From: Ruminococcaceae bacterium UBA1244
Lineage (GTDB): Bacteria > Bacillota > Clostridia > Oscillospirales > Acutalibacteraceae
Assembly (NCBI GenBank): GCA_002308635.1
Contig: DBWG01000139.1
Coordinates: 1,302-12,255, forward strand
DNA length: 10,954 bases
Direction: 5' to 3'
Shown: positions 1 to 7,597 of the stretch, piece after piece
Layout of the letters: each line of letters opens with the position of its first letter
How positions within the stretch are numbered: the first letter of the stretch is position 1
Made by a program: the position numbers and the translations under genes
Notes under the pieces: model-generated
What the model was told of the DNA's origin: nothing
Databases searched by the model: none
The model's input: the letters and a program-made list of their open reading frames with translations, nothing else

Positions 1-1071
1 CTCCGCAAGCTCAACGGAACTACCGCCACAACTGCCGATATCCGCAGTATTGTGGATGAGCTTTCGGGATTCAGCGGTATGAACGGTATCTTATTATATC
101 TTGACGAGATACAGTATTTCAATAAAAAACAGCAGCAGACTCTTCTTGAATTCATTGAGAACGGCAGTATAACCCTTATCGCTTCTACTACCGAGAATCC
201 GTATTTTTATGTATACAGTGCCATTCTCAGCCGTTCAACGGTTTTTGAGTTCAAGCCCCTCGAAAAAGACGATGTAATAAAGGCAATAAAAAGAGCCGTA
301 AGTATTTTGTGCAAAGAATCCGGCGAGGAAATAATTTTTCCCGAAAAAGCAATGGAACATATCGCTTATGCCTGCGGCGGAGATGTGAGAAAGGCAATAA
401 ATGCGGTCGAACTTTCAACCGTTTCCGCTCCGATTGTTGAAAACAAAAGGGAAATTTCTCTGGAAACAGTATCGGATCTTACTCAGAAAAGCGCCGTAAA
501 ATATGACCGTGAGGGCGATGAACATTACGATCTCCTGTCTGCTTTTCAGAAATCGCTTCGCGGTTCAGATCCGGATGCAGCACTCCATTATCTTGCACGT
601 ATACTCCTTGCGGCTGACCTTCCATCCGCCTGCCGCAGACTTATGGTATGCGCCTGTGAGGATGTCGGACTTGCGAATCCCCAGATAATCCCCATTGTAA
701 AAGCCGCTGTTGATGCTGCAATGATGGTCGGACTTCCCGAAGCAAGAATACCTCTTGCAGATGCTGCTGTTCTTGTTGCGCTCTCTCCGAAATCAAATTC
801 CGCCTATCTTGCGATGGACAGGGCAATTGCGGATATCAAAGCCGGAAAAGGCGGCGGTTTTCCGAGGCATCTCCAGAACAAGCACTATGACGGCGACGAT
901 GTTCAAAATAAAGGACAGTTCTATGTCTATCCGCACGACTATCCAAACCACTGGTATCCTCAGCAGTATCTTCCGGACAGCCTTGCCGGTACTGTATATT
1001 ATGAACCATCACAAAACAAGACCGAACAGGCATATTCCGAATACTGGAAAAAAATAAAAGGAAATAAATGA
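1..1071 (+). CDS. rarA: Replication-associated recombination protein A (RarA/MgsA AAA+ ATPase), 5' end cut by window
   Basis: The frame is open from base 1 to the TGA at 1069-1071, giving 356 residues; family members have about 420-440, so the first 70-80 residues, with the Walker A loop, lie outside. RarA is a clamp-loader-like ATPase acting in the cytoplasm at stalled or damaged replication forks. Seen here: Walker B LYLDEIQYFNKKQQ, sensor-1 region STTENPYF followed by LSRSTVFEF, the family-specific block YDREGDEHYDLLSAFQKSLR-GSDPDAALHYLARIL, then CEDVGLANP, PEARIPLADAAV and SPKSNSAY, and a C-terminus with FPRHLQ, YVYPHDYP and QQYLPDSL. The usual DEIHRFNK of the family reads DEIQYFNK here, a mild deviation. 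A GTG at 52 is internal, not a start. No convincing hairpin follows the stop, and the next gene has its own promoter. Confidence 0.95.
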   Translation, partial: LRKLNGTTATTADIRSIVDELSGFSGMNGILLYLDEIQYFNKKQQQTLLEFIENGSITLIASTTENPYFYVYSAILSRSTVFEFKPLEKDDVIKAIKRAVSILCKESGEEIIFPEKAMEHIAYACGGDVRKAINAVELSTVSAPIVENKREISLETVSDLTQKSAVKYDREGDEHYDLLSAFQKSLRGSDPDAALHYLARILLAADLPSACRRLMVCACEDVGLANPQIIPIVKAAVDAAMMVGLPEARIPLADAAVLVALSPKSNSAYLAMDRAIADIKAGKGGGFPRHLQNKHYDGDDVQNKGQFYVYPHDYPNHWYPQQYLPDSLAGTVYYEPSQNKTEQAYSEYWKKIKGNK

Positions 1072-1095
1072 AATAGCTAATTTTTTATTATATTA

Positions 1096-1124
1096 TTGTA
1101 AAACTTTTGGAAGTGTGTTATATT
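1096..1124 (+). promoter_or_regulatory. Promoter of the ABC transporter operon (extended -10)
   Basis: A TTGTAA (-35) at 1096-1101 is followed by a 17-nt spacer and TATATT (-10) at 1119-1124, with a TG one base upstream of the -10 (extended -10). Initiation would fall near 1131, giving a leader of about 30 nt before the ATG at 1160. This makes transcription independent of rarA plausible. No operator-like repeat is evident. Confidence 0.55.
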
Positions 1125-1159
1125 TGTTATATCCAAATTTAAAAACGGAGGACAGCACC

Positions 1160-4100
1160 ATGTTAAGATCAAAAAGAATGAAAAGATCGGCTGCGGCTTT
1201 TATGGCACTGATACTTTTCGCACTTTGTTTTACTGTGCTTTTCAATTCACCCCATTTTTATGCGGTAGGTGAAAATGAAAAGTCCCAACCGGAGGAATCC
1301 CAGACGGAGGAATCCAAGTCTGAGGAGTCCCAGACGGAAGAATCCAAGTCGGAGGAGTCCCAGTCGGAAGAATCCAAGTCGGAGGAATCTCAGTCTGAGG
1401 AGTCCCAGACCGAAAATTCCCAGACTGAGGACAAAAAAACAGAGGAACCGGCAGAAGAATTTGATATCAAAAGCAAAACAATAGGCGTTCAGAGAGGTAC
1501 TACCGGAGAACGCAAGGCTTCTGTCTATGAAAATGACGGGCGTTCCGATGTTGAAAGGTATTATACACAGCAGACGCTCATAGAGGAGCTTGTGAATGAT
1601 AAATTTGCCTGTGCAATACTCGATGAAAAAAATGCACAGTACTTTGAAAGCAAGTATGACACCCTGAAGGTCTATCCAAAAGAACAGTCAAAGGATGATC
1701 TTGCTTTTGCCGTGAGAAAGGGCAATGAAGAGCTTCTTGAAAAGGTAAACGGAGCCATCAAAAAGCTCAGGGATAACGGTACTATCGACAGTATCGTAAA
1801 TAACTACATCTGCCTTGACAGCGAAAGAGGCAGATCACCCTATAAGAAAAAGGACATAAAAGAGCGTGAGGGAACTATTATTCTCGGAGTTATACCCTCG
1901 TATGTTCCCTATGAATACTATGATAACGACAAGCTCACTGGCATCGACATAGACGTGATGCAGGCAGTGTGCGACTTGCTCAAAATGGAACTTGAGATCG
2001 TTGTCCTTCCGGGCGACAGCCTTGACAGCCTCATCTATACTGTTGGCAGCGGCAGCGTGAATATGACGGCGGTTGCGTCAGGCGGATTCCACAGCGTCAA
2101 CCATTTTTTGAATGTTGTCGATCTTACGGATGTGTATACAACTTCAAAACAGGTATATCTGCTCCATGAAAAGGGACAGGAGGAAGAGGTTATTGATGAA
2201 CACGATGAAGAAGAGAATATGAAGGATTATGACTTCGCACATAAGACCATCGGTGTTCAGCTCGGTACTACCGGAGATATCCTTGCCGGTGATTATGCCG
2301 ACAATGATAAAAAGGTCGAAAGATACGACAAAGGTGCAGCCGCAGTTCAGTCGCTCATCCAGAAAAAGATAGACTGTGTTATTATCGACGAACAGCCTGC
2401 AATATCCTTTGCAAAAAAGAATAAGAATATTGCCATATATCCTAAGACACTTTCCGTTGAGGAATATGCCTTCTGCGTTTCAAAGAGCAACGGCGAGCTT
2501 CTCAACAAGATCAACAAGGCTTTGAAGAAGCTCAAGGATGATGGTACTCTTAAAGACATCATCCAGAATTATATCGGCACGGATGACCAGATCGGAAGCA
2601 CACCGTATCAGAAAAAGAATGTAGAGCGCAGCGGCACTCTTATCGTTGCAACAAACGCCGAATTCCCGCCGTATGAATACAGGGGTGCAAACAATTCCAT
2701 TGTCGGCATCGACATGGATATCATGCAGGCTGTCTGTGATGAGATAGGCATGGATCTTCAGGTTGAGGATATGAAATTCGAGGGTATCCTTGCGGCTGTA
2801 CAGAACGGCAAGGCTGATGTAGGCGCTGCCGGCATCACAGTAACGGAGGACAGAAAAACTTCTGTAGATTTTTCAAATCCCTATACCACATCCAAGCAGG
2901 TCATAATGGTCTATCGTGACAATGTTGTTGAGAGCATAGAAAAGCTTGACGGCAAGACCATCGGCGTTATAGCCGGTTCTGCCGGAAGCCTCGCCGCAGA
3001 CGAAAAGCTCAACGAAAGCGGAAATACCGAAAAAATAGAGTTCTATACCTTTGATAAGGCATTAAAATATCTTACTCAGTACAAGATAGATGCCGTTGTT
3101 GCAGATGAGGTGTTTATAAAAGAAGCTCTCGAAAGAACTACCAGTCTTGTAGCTTTTGATGATGCTGTTTCTGAGGCAAGCTATTCATTCAGCGTCAAAA
3201 AAGGAAACAAGGATATTCTTTCAAAGGTAAACGGCGCACTCGATAAGCTCAAAGAAAACGGTACTCTCGAAAAGATACTTGGCAATTATTTCGGCAAAGT
3301 CGACCAGAGAGGAAATTATTCCTACACCTCAAAGGATATGAAGCGCAGCGGCACTCTTACCGTTACAGTCGGCGCAGAGCTTACTCCTTACATTTATACC
3401 GACAAGAACGGAGAACCCGCCGGAATGGACGCAGACATACTCAGGGCAGTATGTGACGAGCTTGGCATGGAGCTGAAAATAGAAATGTCTGAGGATGCAC
3501 TTTCCGACCTGTCGGACGGAAAAGCCGATATAGGTATACTCCACACAGGTCTTACTGACGAAGACAGGGCTAAGCTTGACCAGACAAACATATTCCACAG
3601 TTCAAAACAGCTTGCGCTTGCCAGAGAGGTAGTAAACAAGTCCTTCCTCGACAAGCTTTATGATAACTTTATCGTTGACAACCGCTGGAGGATGATAACG
3701 GACGGTCTTCTTGTAACACTGAGGATAACCGGTTTTGCTATGCTGTTCGGTCTGCTGCTCGGTGCGCTCATAGCTATCGTCCGCACCGTACACGACCAGA
3801 ACGGAAAGCTGTTCATACTCAACTTTATCTGCAAGATATATCTTGCCATAATCCGAGGAACACCCGTAATGCTCCAGCTTATGATAATCTACTTTGGTAT
3901 ATTCAGTACCACGAATGTCAGTAAGGAGCTTGTTGCAGTCATAGCGTTCGGACTTAACTCCGCAGCTTATGTTGCAGAGGTCATCCGTTCGGGTATAAAC
4001 GCTGTTGACAAGGGACAGTCAGAAGCAGGACGCTGTCTCGGACTCAGCTACGGCCGCACAATGAAAGGAATAATCATGCCGCAGGCGTTCAAGAATATCC

Positions 4101-4327
4101 TTCCGGCGCTCCTCAACGAGGTCATAGCGCTCCTGAAGGAAACGGCTATCTGCGGTACGATAGGTCTTATGGATCTTACAAAGGGCGGCGAGTCCATCAT
4201 GTCACTGACCTTTGACGTATTTATCCCGCTTATCGCCGTAGCTATAGTATATCTGGTGATCGTGCTGATACTCACCAGGATCGTGACTATCCTTGAGAGG
4301 AGACTGAAGAAAAATGAAAAACAGTAA
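1160..4327 (+). CDS. Amino-acid ABC transporter: multiple SBP_bac_3 half-domains fused to a GlnP-type permease
   Basis: A 1055-residue membrane protein expected to capture and translocate a polar amino acid. The ATG at 1160 is chosen because CGGAGG lies 9 nt before it; a GTG at 1115 falls inside the promoter. Order of parts: signal peptide or anchor (basic residues, hydrophobic 11-28, possible cleavage after A35); eleven acidic pentads, 42-96; C-half of an SBP_bac_3 domain, 105-218; N-half, 236-339; C-half, 361-473; N-half, 491-587; C-half, 597-712; N-half, 730-823; permease, about 841-1055, with the EAA loop EAGRCLG...IIMPQA near 955-975. The amino-group-binding Asp is visible in every C-half (D155, D410, D649). 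The carboxylate-binding Arg is present in N-halves 2 and 3 (R565, R803) but is Phe (F316) in the first. Lactococcus GlnP has two binding domains in about 700 residues, so this is unusually large. Substrate unknown; glutamine, glutamate or cystine are candidates by family only. Confidence 0.93.
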   Translation: MLRSKRMKRSAAAFMALILFALCFTVLFNSPHFYAVGENEKSQPEESQTEESKSEESQTEESKSEESQSEESKSEESQSEESQTENSQTEDKKTEEPAEEFDIKSKTIGVQRGTTGERKASVYENDGRSDVERYYTQQTLIEELVNDKFACAILDEKNAQYFESKYDTLKVYPKEQSKDDLAFAVRKGNEELLEKVNGAIKKLRDNGTIDSIVNNYICLDSERGRSPYKKKDIKEREGTIILGVIPSYVPYEYYDNDKLTGIDIDVMQAVCDLLKMELEIVVLPGDSLDSLIYTVGSGSVNMTAVASGGFHSVNHFLNVVDLTDVYTTSKQVYLLHEKGQEEEVIDEHDEEENMKDYDFAHKTIGVQLGTTGDILAGDYADNDKKVERYDKGAAAVQSLIQKKIDCVIIDEQPAISFAKKNKNIAIYPKTLSVEEYAFCVSKSNGELLNKINKALKKLKDDGTLKDIIQNYIGTDDQIGSTPYQKKNVERSGTLIVATNAEFPPYEYRGANNSIVGIDMDIMQAVCDEIGMDLQVEDMKFEGILAAVQNGKADVGAAGITVTEDRKTSVDFSNPYTTSKQVIMVYRDNVVESIEKLDGKTIGVIAGSAGSLAADEKLNESGNTEKIEFYTFDKALKYLTQYKIDAVVADEVFIKEALERTTSLVAFDDAVSEASYSFSVKKGNKDILSKVNGALDKLKENGTLEKILGNYFGKVDQRGNYSYTSKDMKRSGTLTVTVGAELTPYIYTDKNGEPAGMDADILRAVCDELGMELKIEMSEDALSDLSDGKADIGILHTGLTDEDRAKLDQTNIFHSSKQLALAREVVNKSFLDKLYDNFIVDNRWRMITDGLLVTLRITGFAMLFGLLLGALIAIVRTVHDQNGKLFILNFICKIYLAIIRGTPVMLQLMIIYFGIFSTTNVSKELVAVIAFGLNSAAYVAEVIRSGINAVDKGQSEAGRCLGLSYGRTMKGIIMPQAFKNILPALLNEVIALLKETAICGTIGLMDLTKGGESIMSLTFDVFIPLIAVAIVYLVIVLILTRIVTILERRLKKNEKQ
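1283..1447 (+). repeat. Eleven in-frame 15-bp repeats encoding acidic pentapeptides (S-[QK]-x-E-E type)
   Basis: Exactly 165 bp encode residues 42-96 of the transporter as 11 consecutive pentads: SQPEE, SQTEE, SKSEE, SQTEE, SKSEE, SQSEE, SKSEE, SQSEE, SQTEN, SQTED, KKTEE. At DNA level these are imperfect 15-bp tandem repeats around GAGGAATCCCAGACG, with synonymous changes such as gag/gaa and tcc/tct. The segment follows the signal peptide directly, so it should be an extended, negatively charged extracellular tether between the membrane or wall and the first binding half-domain. Copy-number change in 15-bp steps would keep the frame. Confidence 0.9.
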
Positions 4328-5180
4328 TAACGATGTGACAGAAGCTGTGAAGGATCCGGAGACAGTCACGGAGACCGGCGAAATGACAGAAGAAGAAAAA
4401 GCAGTGAACAAGCGTGAAAAGATCAGCGGTGAAAAACCGGATGATGACGCCGAGGTGCTGATAAAGGTCAGCGGGCTAAAAAAGAAGTTCGGAAAGCATG
4501 AGGTGCTGAGGGGCATAACGACTTCAATAAAAAAAGGCGAGGTCGTTGCCGTTATCGGACCGTCAGGCTGCGGAAAATCAACGTTTCTGCGCTCACTCAA
4601 CCTTCTTGAAACTCCGACATCAGGACGCATACTTTTTGAGGGCATAAACATTACCGACAAAAAGGTAAACATAAACAAGATGCGTGAAAAGATGGGCATG
4701 GTTTTTCAGCAGTTCAATCTTTTCTACAATATGACGATAAAGAAAAATATCATGTATGCTCCTGTCAAGCTCAAAAAGATGACGAAGGAACAGGCCTCCG
4801 AAAAGGCTGACGAGCTTTTGAAGCGTATCGGTCTTTCGGACAAGGCAAACGCTTATCCCGACAGCCTTTCCGGCGGACAGAAGCAGAGAATAGCGATCAT
4901 AAGGGCGCTTGCCATGAATCCGGATGTAATGCTCTTTGATGAGCCGACATCAGCTCTTGACCCTGAGATGGTCGGAGAAGTCCTCTCGCTCATCAAGGAC
5001 CTTGCCGAAAACGGCATGACGATGGTAATAGTAACTCACGAGATGGGCTTTGCAAAGGAAGTTGCGGATCGTGTGCTGTTTATCAATGAGGGCGTTATCG
5101 CAGAGGAAAACACCCCCGAAAAATTCTTTGGCGATCCTCAGAACCCAAGACTGAAGGATTTCCTTTCAAAGGTATTGTAA
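4314..5180 (+). CDS. ABC transporter ATP-binding subunit, polar amino-acid (GlnQ/HisP) type
   Basis: The 288-residue cytoplasmic ATPase partner of the preceding permease. All nucleotide-binding motifs are intact: Walker A GPSGCGKST (82-90), Q-loop VFQQFNLF (130-137), signature LSGGQ (185-189), Walker B VMLFDEP (205-211), D-loop SALD (213-216) and switch His in VTHEM (H242). The run of FFGDPQNPRLKDFL at the C-terminus is typical of amino-acid importers. The ATG lies 14 bp inside the end of the permease gene, with AGGAGA at 4298-4303 as ribosome site, implying translational coupling and a fixed partner. Odd point: about 46 residues rich in Glu, Asp, Thr and Lys precede the usual start of the fold (LIKVSGLKKKFG, from about 49), where GlnQ proteins normally begin. 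A later start at the ATG at 4383 cannot be excluded, but its ribosome site is weaker. Confidence 0.95.
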   Translation: MKNSNNDVTEAVKDPETVTETGEMTEEEKAVNKREKISGEKPDDDAEVLIKVSGLKKKFGKHEVLRGITTSIKKGEVVAVIGPSGCGKSTFLRSLNLLETPTSGRILFEGINITDKKVNINKMREKMGMVFQQFNLFYNMTIKKNIMYAPVKLKKMTKEQASEKADELLKRIGLSDKANAYPDSLSGGQKQRIAIIRALAMNPDVMLFDEPTSALDPEMVGEVLSLIKDLAENGMTMVIVTHEMGFAKEVADRVLFINEGVIAEENTPEKFFGDPQNPRLKDFLSKVL

Positions 5181-5190
5181 TGGTGATAGA

Positions 5191-6144
5191 ATGAAAATAG
5201 GAAACGTTGAGATCAGCGGATATGCGGCGCTTGCGCCTATGGCGGGAGTGACGGACAGGGCATTCAGGGAGCTGTGTGCGGGCTTTGGAGCCGCAATGGT
5301 AACAGGTGAGATGGTCAGCTCAAAGGGGCTTATCTATGACAGCGACAAATCAAGGGAGCTGCTTGTTTTGTCAGAAAATGAGCGTCCTGCCGCAGTGCAG
5401 CTTTTTGGGAATGAACCCGAAACAATGGCTCAGGCGGCTGTCATAGCGATGGAGTATTCTCCGGACATAATTGATATCAATATGGGATGTCCTGCTCCGA
5501 AGATTGCCTCAAACGGGTGCGGTTCGGCGCTGATGAAAGATCCGGAGCTTTGCGGGCGCATAGTAAGTGCGGTAAAGGGCGCTGTGTCTGTTCCCGTGAC
5601 CGTAAAGATACGCAAGGGCTGGGACAAAAATTCAGTAAACGCCGTTGAGGTCGCAAAAATATGTGAGGAAGCCGGAGCGGATGCGATAACCGTTCATGGC
5701 AGGACAAGAGAACAGCAGTATATGCCGTCTGCGGACTGGGAAATTATCAGACAGGTAAAAAAATCAGTAAAGGTTCCTGTCATCGGCAACGGAGACATTA
5801 CGAGCGCAGAGCTTGCCGCCGCAATGATCGAACAGACAGGCTGTGACATGGTCATGGTCGGAAGAGGCGCTCTCGGCAATCCGTGGATATTCAGAGAGAT
5901 ATCCATGCTTCTTGGACACGACCGTCCTTCGCTGCCAGTTTCAACAGCGGAAAGAATAAGCGTACTGCTGAAGCACGTTTCAAAAATGTGTGAATACAAG
6001 GGTGAAGCGGTAGCCATGAGAGAAGCCCGCAAACACGCAGCATGGTATTTCAAGGGCGTGAGGGGAGCGGCGGCGCTGAGAAGAAAAGCTGTCGAGCTGG
6101 AGACCTTTGAGGATCTCATCACGCTGTGCAGGGAGATAGAATGA
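5191..6144 (+). CDS. dusB: tRNA-dihydrouridine synthase, DusB/NifR3 type
   Basis: A 317-residue FMN-dependent enzyme that reduces specific uridines of tRNA to dihydrouridine, using NAD(P)H. Motifs in order: FMN-binding start of the TIM barrel LAPMAGVTDRAFR (14-26), GEMVSSKGL (39-47), QLFGNEPE (70-77), catalytic block DINMGCPAPKI with the proton-donating Cys at 100, VTVKIRKGWD, TVHGRTREQQY, VIGNGDITS and the phosphate-binding MVGRGALGNPWIF. Length and motifs are complete. The ATG lies 10 nt after the ATPase stop, with only a weak GGTGA before it, so expression probably depends on transcription from upstream; a functional tie to amino-acid transport is not apparent. Assignment to DusB rather than another Dus branch rests on the motif pattern of Gram-positive NifR3-like proteins. 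Confidence 0.94.
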   Translation: MKIGNVEISGYAALAPMAGVTDRAFRELCAGFGAAMVTGEMVSSKGLIYDSDKSRELLVLSENERPAAVQLFGNEPETMAQAAVIAMEYSPDIIDINMGCPAPKIASNGCGSALMKDPELCGRIVSAVKGAVSVPVTVKIRKGWDKNSVNAVEVAKICEEAGADAITVHGRTREQQYMPSADWEIIRQVKKSVKVPVIGNGDITSAELAAAMIEQTGCDMVMVGRGALGNPWIFREISMLLGHDRPSLPVSTAERISVLLKHVSKMCEYKGEAVAMREARKHAAWYFKGVRGAAALRRKAVELETFEDLITLCREIE

Positions 6145-6166
6145 CGGTGAAGGGAGAAATGATCTG

Positions 6167-6817
6167 ATGAGAAGATTTATTATGAGACGGCTGACCGTAT
6201 ATTTTATTATTTTCGGATCGCTGCTTTCTTTCGCACTGATCTTCATAGAAAAGGCAGGATTCCGCAATGCCATATCCGGACTGATAATCCCTCAGCAGAC
6301 CGCTCTGGAATCTGCCGAGCCTATCCGCTGGAGCCGCAGCGGATATGATATAGTGATCCAGCCGAAATATGCCTATACCCTTGAAGGCCTTGTCACTCAT
6401 ACAAAGGATTATGACGGTGATACCCCCCCTAACAATATCTCTCCGAAGGATATTGCCGTAGCATGGGGCAAGGTCGCTGAATACAACAAGAAAATAGACT
6501 TCAAGTGGTCACAGAACAACCGCTTCGCATATAACGAGATCAGCAATTCCGATGCAGACAAATACCTTGGCGGAGCATCTCACGCAGGTGCGCAGTTTTC
6601 AAACAACCACCTTATCCCTGCCAACAGCGATGTGGCAAAGGAGGTGGATATGATACGCAGCGGCGACCATATCATAATCGAGGGCTATCTAGTCAACACG
6701 ACTTTCTATCGGGAAGGAAAGGTATATTCCAGATGGAATTCCAGCACCACCAGATATGATTCCGGCGACCATGCCTGTGAGATAATCTATGTTACAAACG
6801 TAAAATGGGTAGTCTGA
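6167..6817 (+). CDS. Membrane-anchored protein of unassigned function with an SNNHLIPAN / GD..I.GYLV motif
   Basis: 216 residues. The ATG at 6167 has AGGGAG at 6151-6156, 10 nt upstream; an ATG at 6182 is a possible alternative. A basic start is followed by one hydrophobic segment (about 9-27), so most of the chain should lie outside the membrane or be secreted. The soluble part begins near 55 with a strand-rich region, then AVAWGKVAEYN (W100), KWSQNNRF (114-120), HAGAQFSNNHLIPAN (SNNHLIPAN at 145-153) and RSGDHIIIEGYLVN (164-177), and ends in beta-prone sequence. I recall a similar WG / SQ.nRF / SNNHLIPAN / GD..I.GYLV pattern in uncharacterised bacterial proteins, so it is probably a conserved family, but I cannot name a function. 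It sits 22 nt behind dusB as the last gene before a strong terminator, so it is likely cotranscribed. Confidence 0.85.
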   Translation: MRRFIMRRLTVYFIIFGSLLSFALIFIEKAGFRNAISGLIIPQQTALESAEPIRWSRSGYDIVIQPKYAYTLEGLVTHTKDYDGDTPPNNISPKDIAVAWGKVAEYNKKIDFKWSQNNRFAYNEISNSDADKYLGGASHAGAQFSNNHLIPANSDVAKEVDMIRSGDHIIIEGYLVNTTFYREGKVYSRWNSSTTRYDSGDHACEIIYVTNVKWVV

Positions 6818-6832
6818 CTGCCCGCATAAAAC

Positions 6833-6872
6833 AAACAGTCCGCCGTACTCAGTGTGGTACGGCGGACTGTTT
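6833..6872. terminator. Bidirectional intrinsic terminator between convergent genes
   Basis: A perfect 16-bp inverted repeat: the arm at 6833-6848 (AAACAGTCCGCCGTAC) pairs with 6857-6872 across an 8-nt loop. The plus strand continues in TTTCTTATT and the minus strand in GTTTGTTTTATG-like T-rich sequence, so it can stop transcription from both sides. It begins 16 nt after the stop at 6817 and ends 1 nt before the rsmE stop at 6874, sealing two converging operons. Confidence 0.92.
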
Positions 6873-6873
6873 C

Positions 6874-7596
6874 TTATTCAAGATTCCCTGTGTGGAACAT
6901 TATTGCGGCAAGTGCGGCTATCGGGGCTGTTTCCGCCCGCAGTATCCTCTTTCCGAGTGTAGCGATATCCGCCCCGTTTTCCGTCAGCATGGCGACCTCG
7001 CTCTCTTCATAGCCGCCTTCCGGTCCGGTAAAGACGGCTATTTTTTTGTCTCCGCCGGTGATGATCTCTCTAATCGGTTTGCCTCCGCCTTCATAGAACA
7101 TTATTGTCTTGTCAAATCCGGAAAGCTCCTTTGCCGCAGCATCAAGCTCTGTGAACCCGCTCACTTCGGGAATGATAGCCCTTTGTGACTGCATTGCGGC
7201 CTGTTCTGCGATCTTCTGATAGCGCTGACGCTTCTTTTCGGCGGACTTGCTGTCGGGACGGGATATACATCGGCTGGTGAGTACGGGGACGATTCTGTGA
7301 ACTCCAAGCTCCACGGATTTCTGGATAACGCTTTCCATCTTGTCGCCCTTTGTGAGTGCGGCAAAAAGCGTGACTTCTATGGACGCTTCATGCAGACATT
7401 CGCTTTTGGAGACCTCTTTTACAAGAACGCCGTCCTCGTTTATGCGTTCGATGCGGCAGAGATGTTCAATTTTATTTTTGTCGCACAGCGTGATATTCTC
7501 GCCGACAGACATTCTCAGTGCCTTTGAGATGTGGCGGGCATCCTCGCCGGTAATAAGATGCGGACTCTCAAATTTTTCCGCAAAGAACCAATCCAT
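6874..7596 (-). CDS. rsmE: 16S rRNA (uracil-1498-N3)-methyltransferase RsmE
   Basis: 240 residues, the normal length. RsmE methylates N3 of U1498 in helix 44 of 16S rRNA with S-adenosylmethionine and belongs to the knotted SPOUT fold. Seen: an N-terminal PUA-like part with HISKALRMSVGE, the region ALTKGDKMESVIQKSVELGV, TSRCISRP, then the knot motifs FTGPEGGYEESEV (TGPEGG from 190) and LGKRILRAETAP (214-225), which form the SAM site. The ATG (complement of 7594-7596) has GGAG 8 nt upstream (complement of 7605-7608), inside the end of the preceding gene, whose TAA is separated from this ATG by one base; the two genes are therefore coupled. Confidence 0.96.
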   Translation of the reverse strand: MDWFFAEKFESPHLITGEDARHISKALRMSVGENITLCDKNKIEHLCRIERINEDGVLVKEVSKSECLHEASIEVTLFAALTKGDKMESVIQKSVELGVHRIVPVLTSRCISRPDSKSAEKKRQRYQKIAEQAAMQSQRAIIPEVSGFTELDAAAKELSGFDKTIMFYEGGGKPIREIITGGDKKIAVFTGPEGGYEESEVAMLTENGADIATLGKRILRAETAPIAALAAIMFHTGNLE

Positions 7597-7597
7597 G

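Noticed and set aside
1115..1159. Possible GTG start of the transporter 15 codons upstream
   Set aside because: It sits within the predicted -10 region and lacks a ribosome site, whereas the ATG at 1160 has CGGAGG and begins a proper signal peptide.
1160..1273. Lipoprotein signal with Cys23
   Set aside because: The residue before the Cys is Leu (FALC), not Gly or Ala, and the Cys lies within the hydrophobic core, so there is no valid lipobox.
1283..1447. CRISPR-like array or mobile repeat
   Set aside because: The 15-bp units are contiguous, in frame and encode a low-complexity linker; there are no spacers.
4202..4699. A 165-codon minus-strand open frame across the permease/ATPase junction
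   Set aside because: Antisense to two genes with clear motifs; low-complexity Ser/Phe-rich translation.
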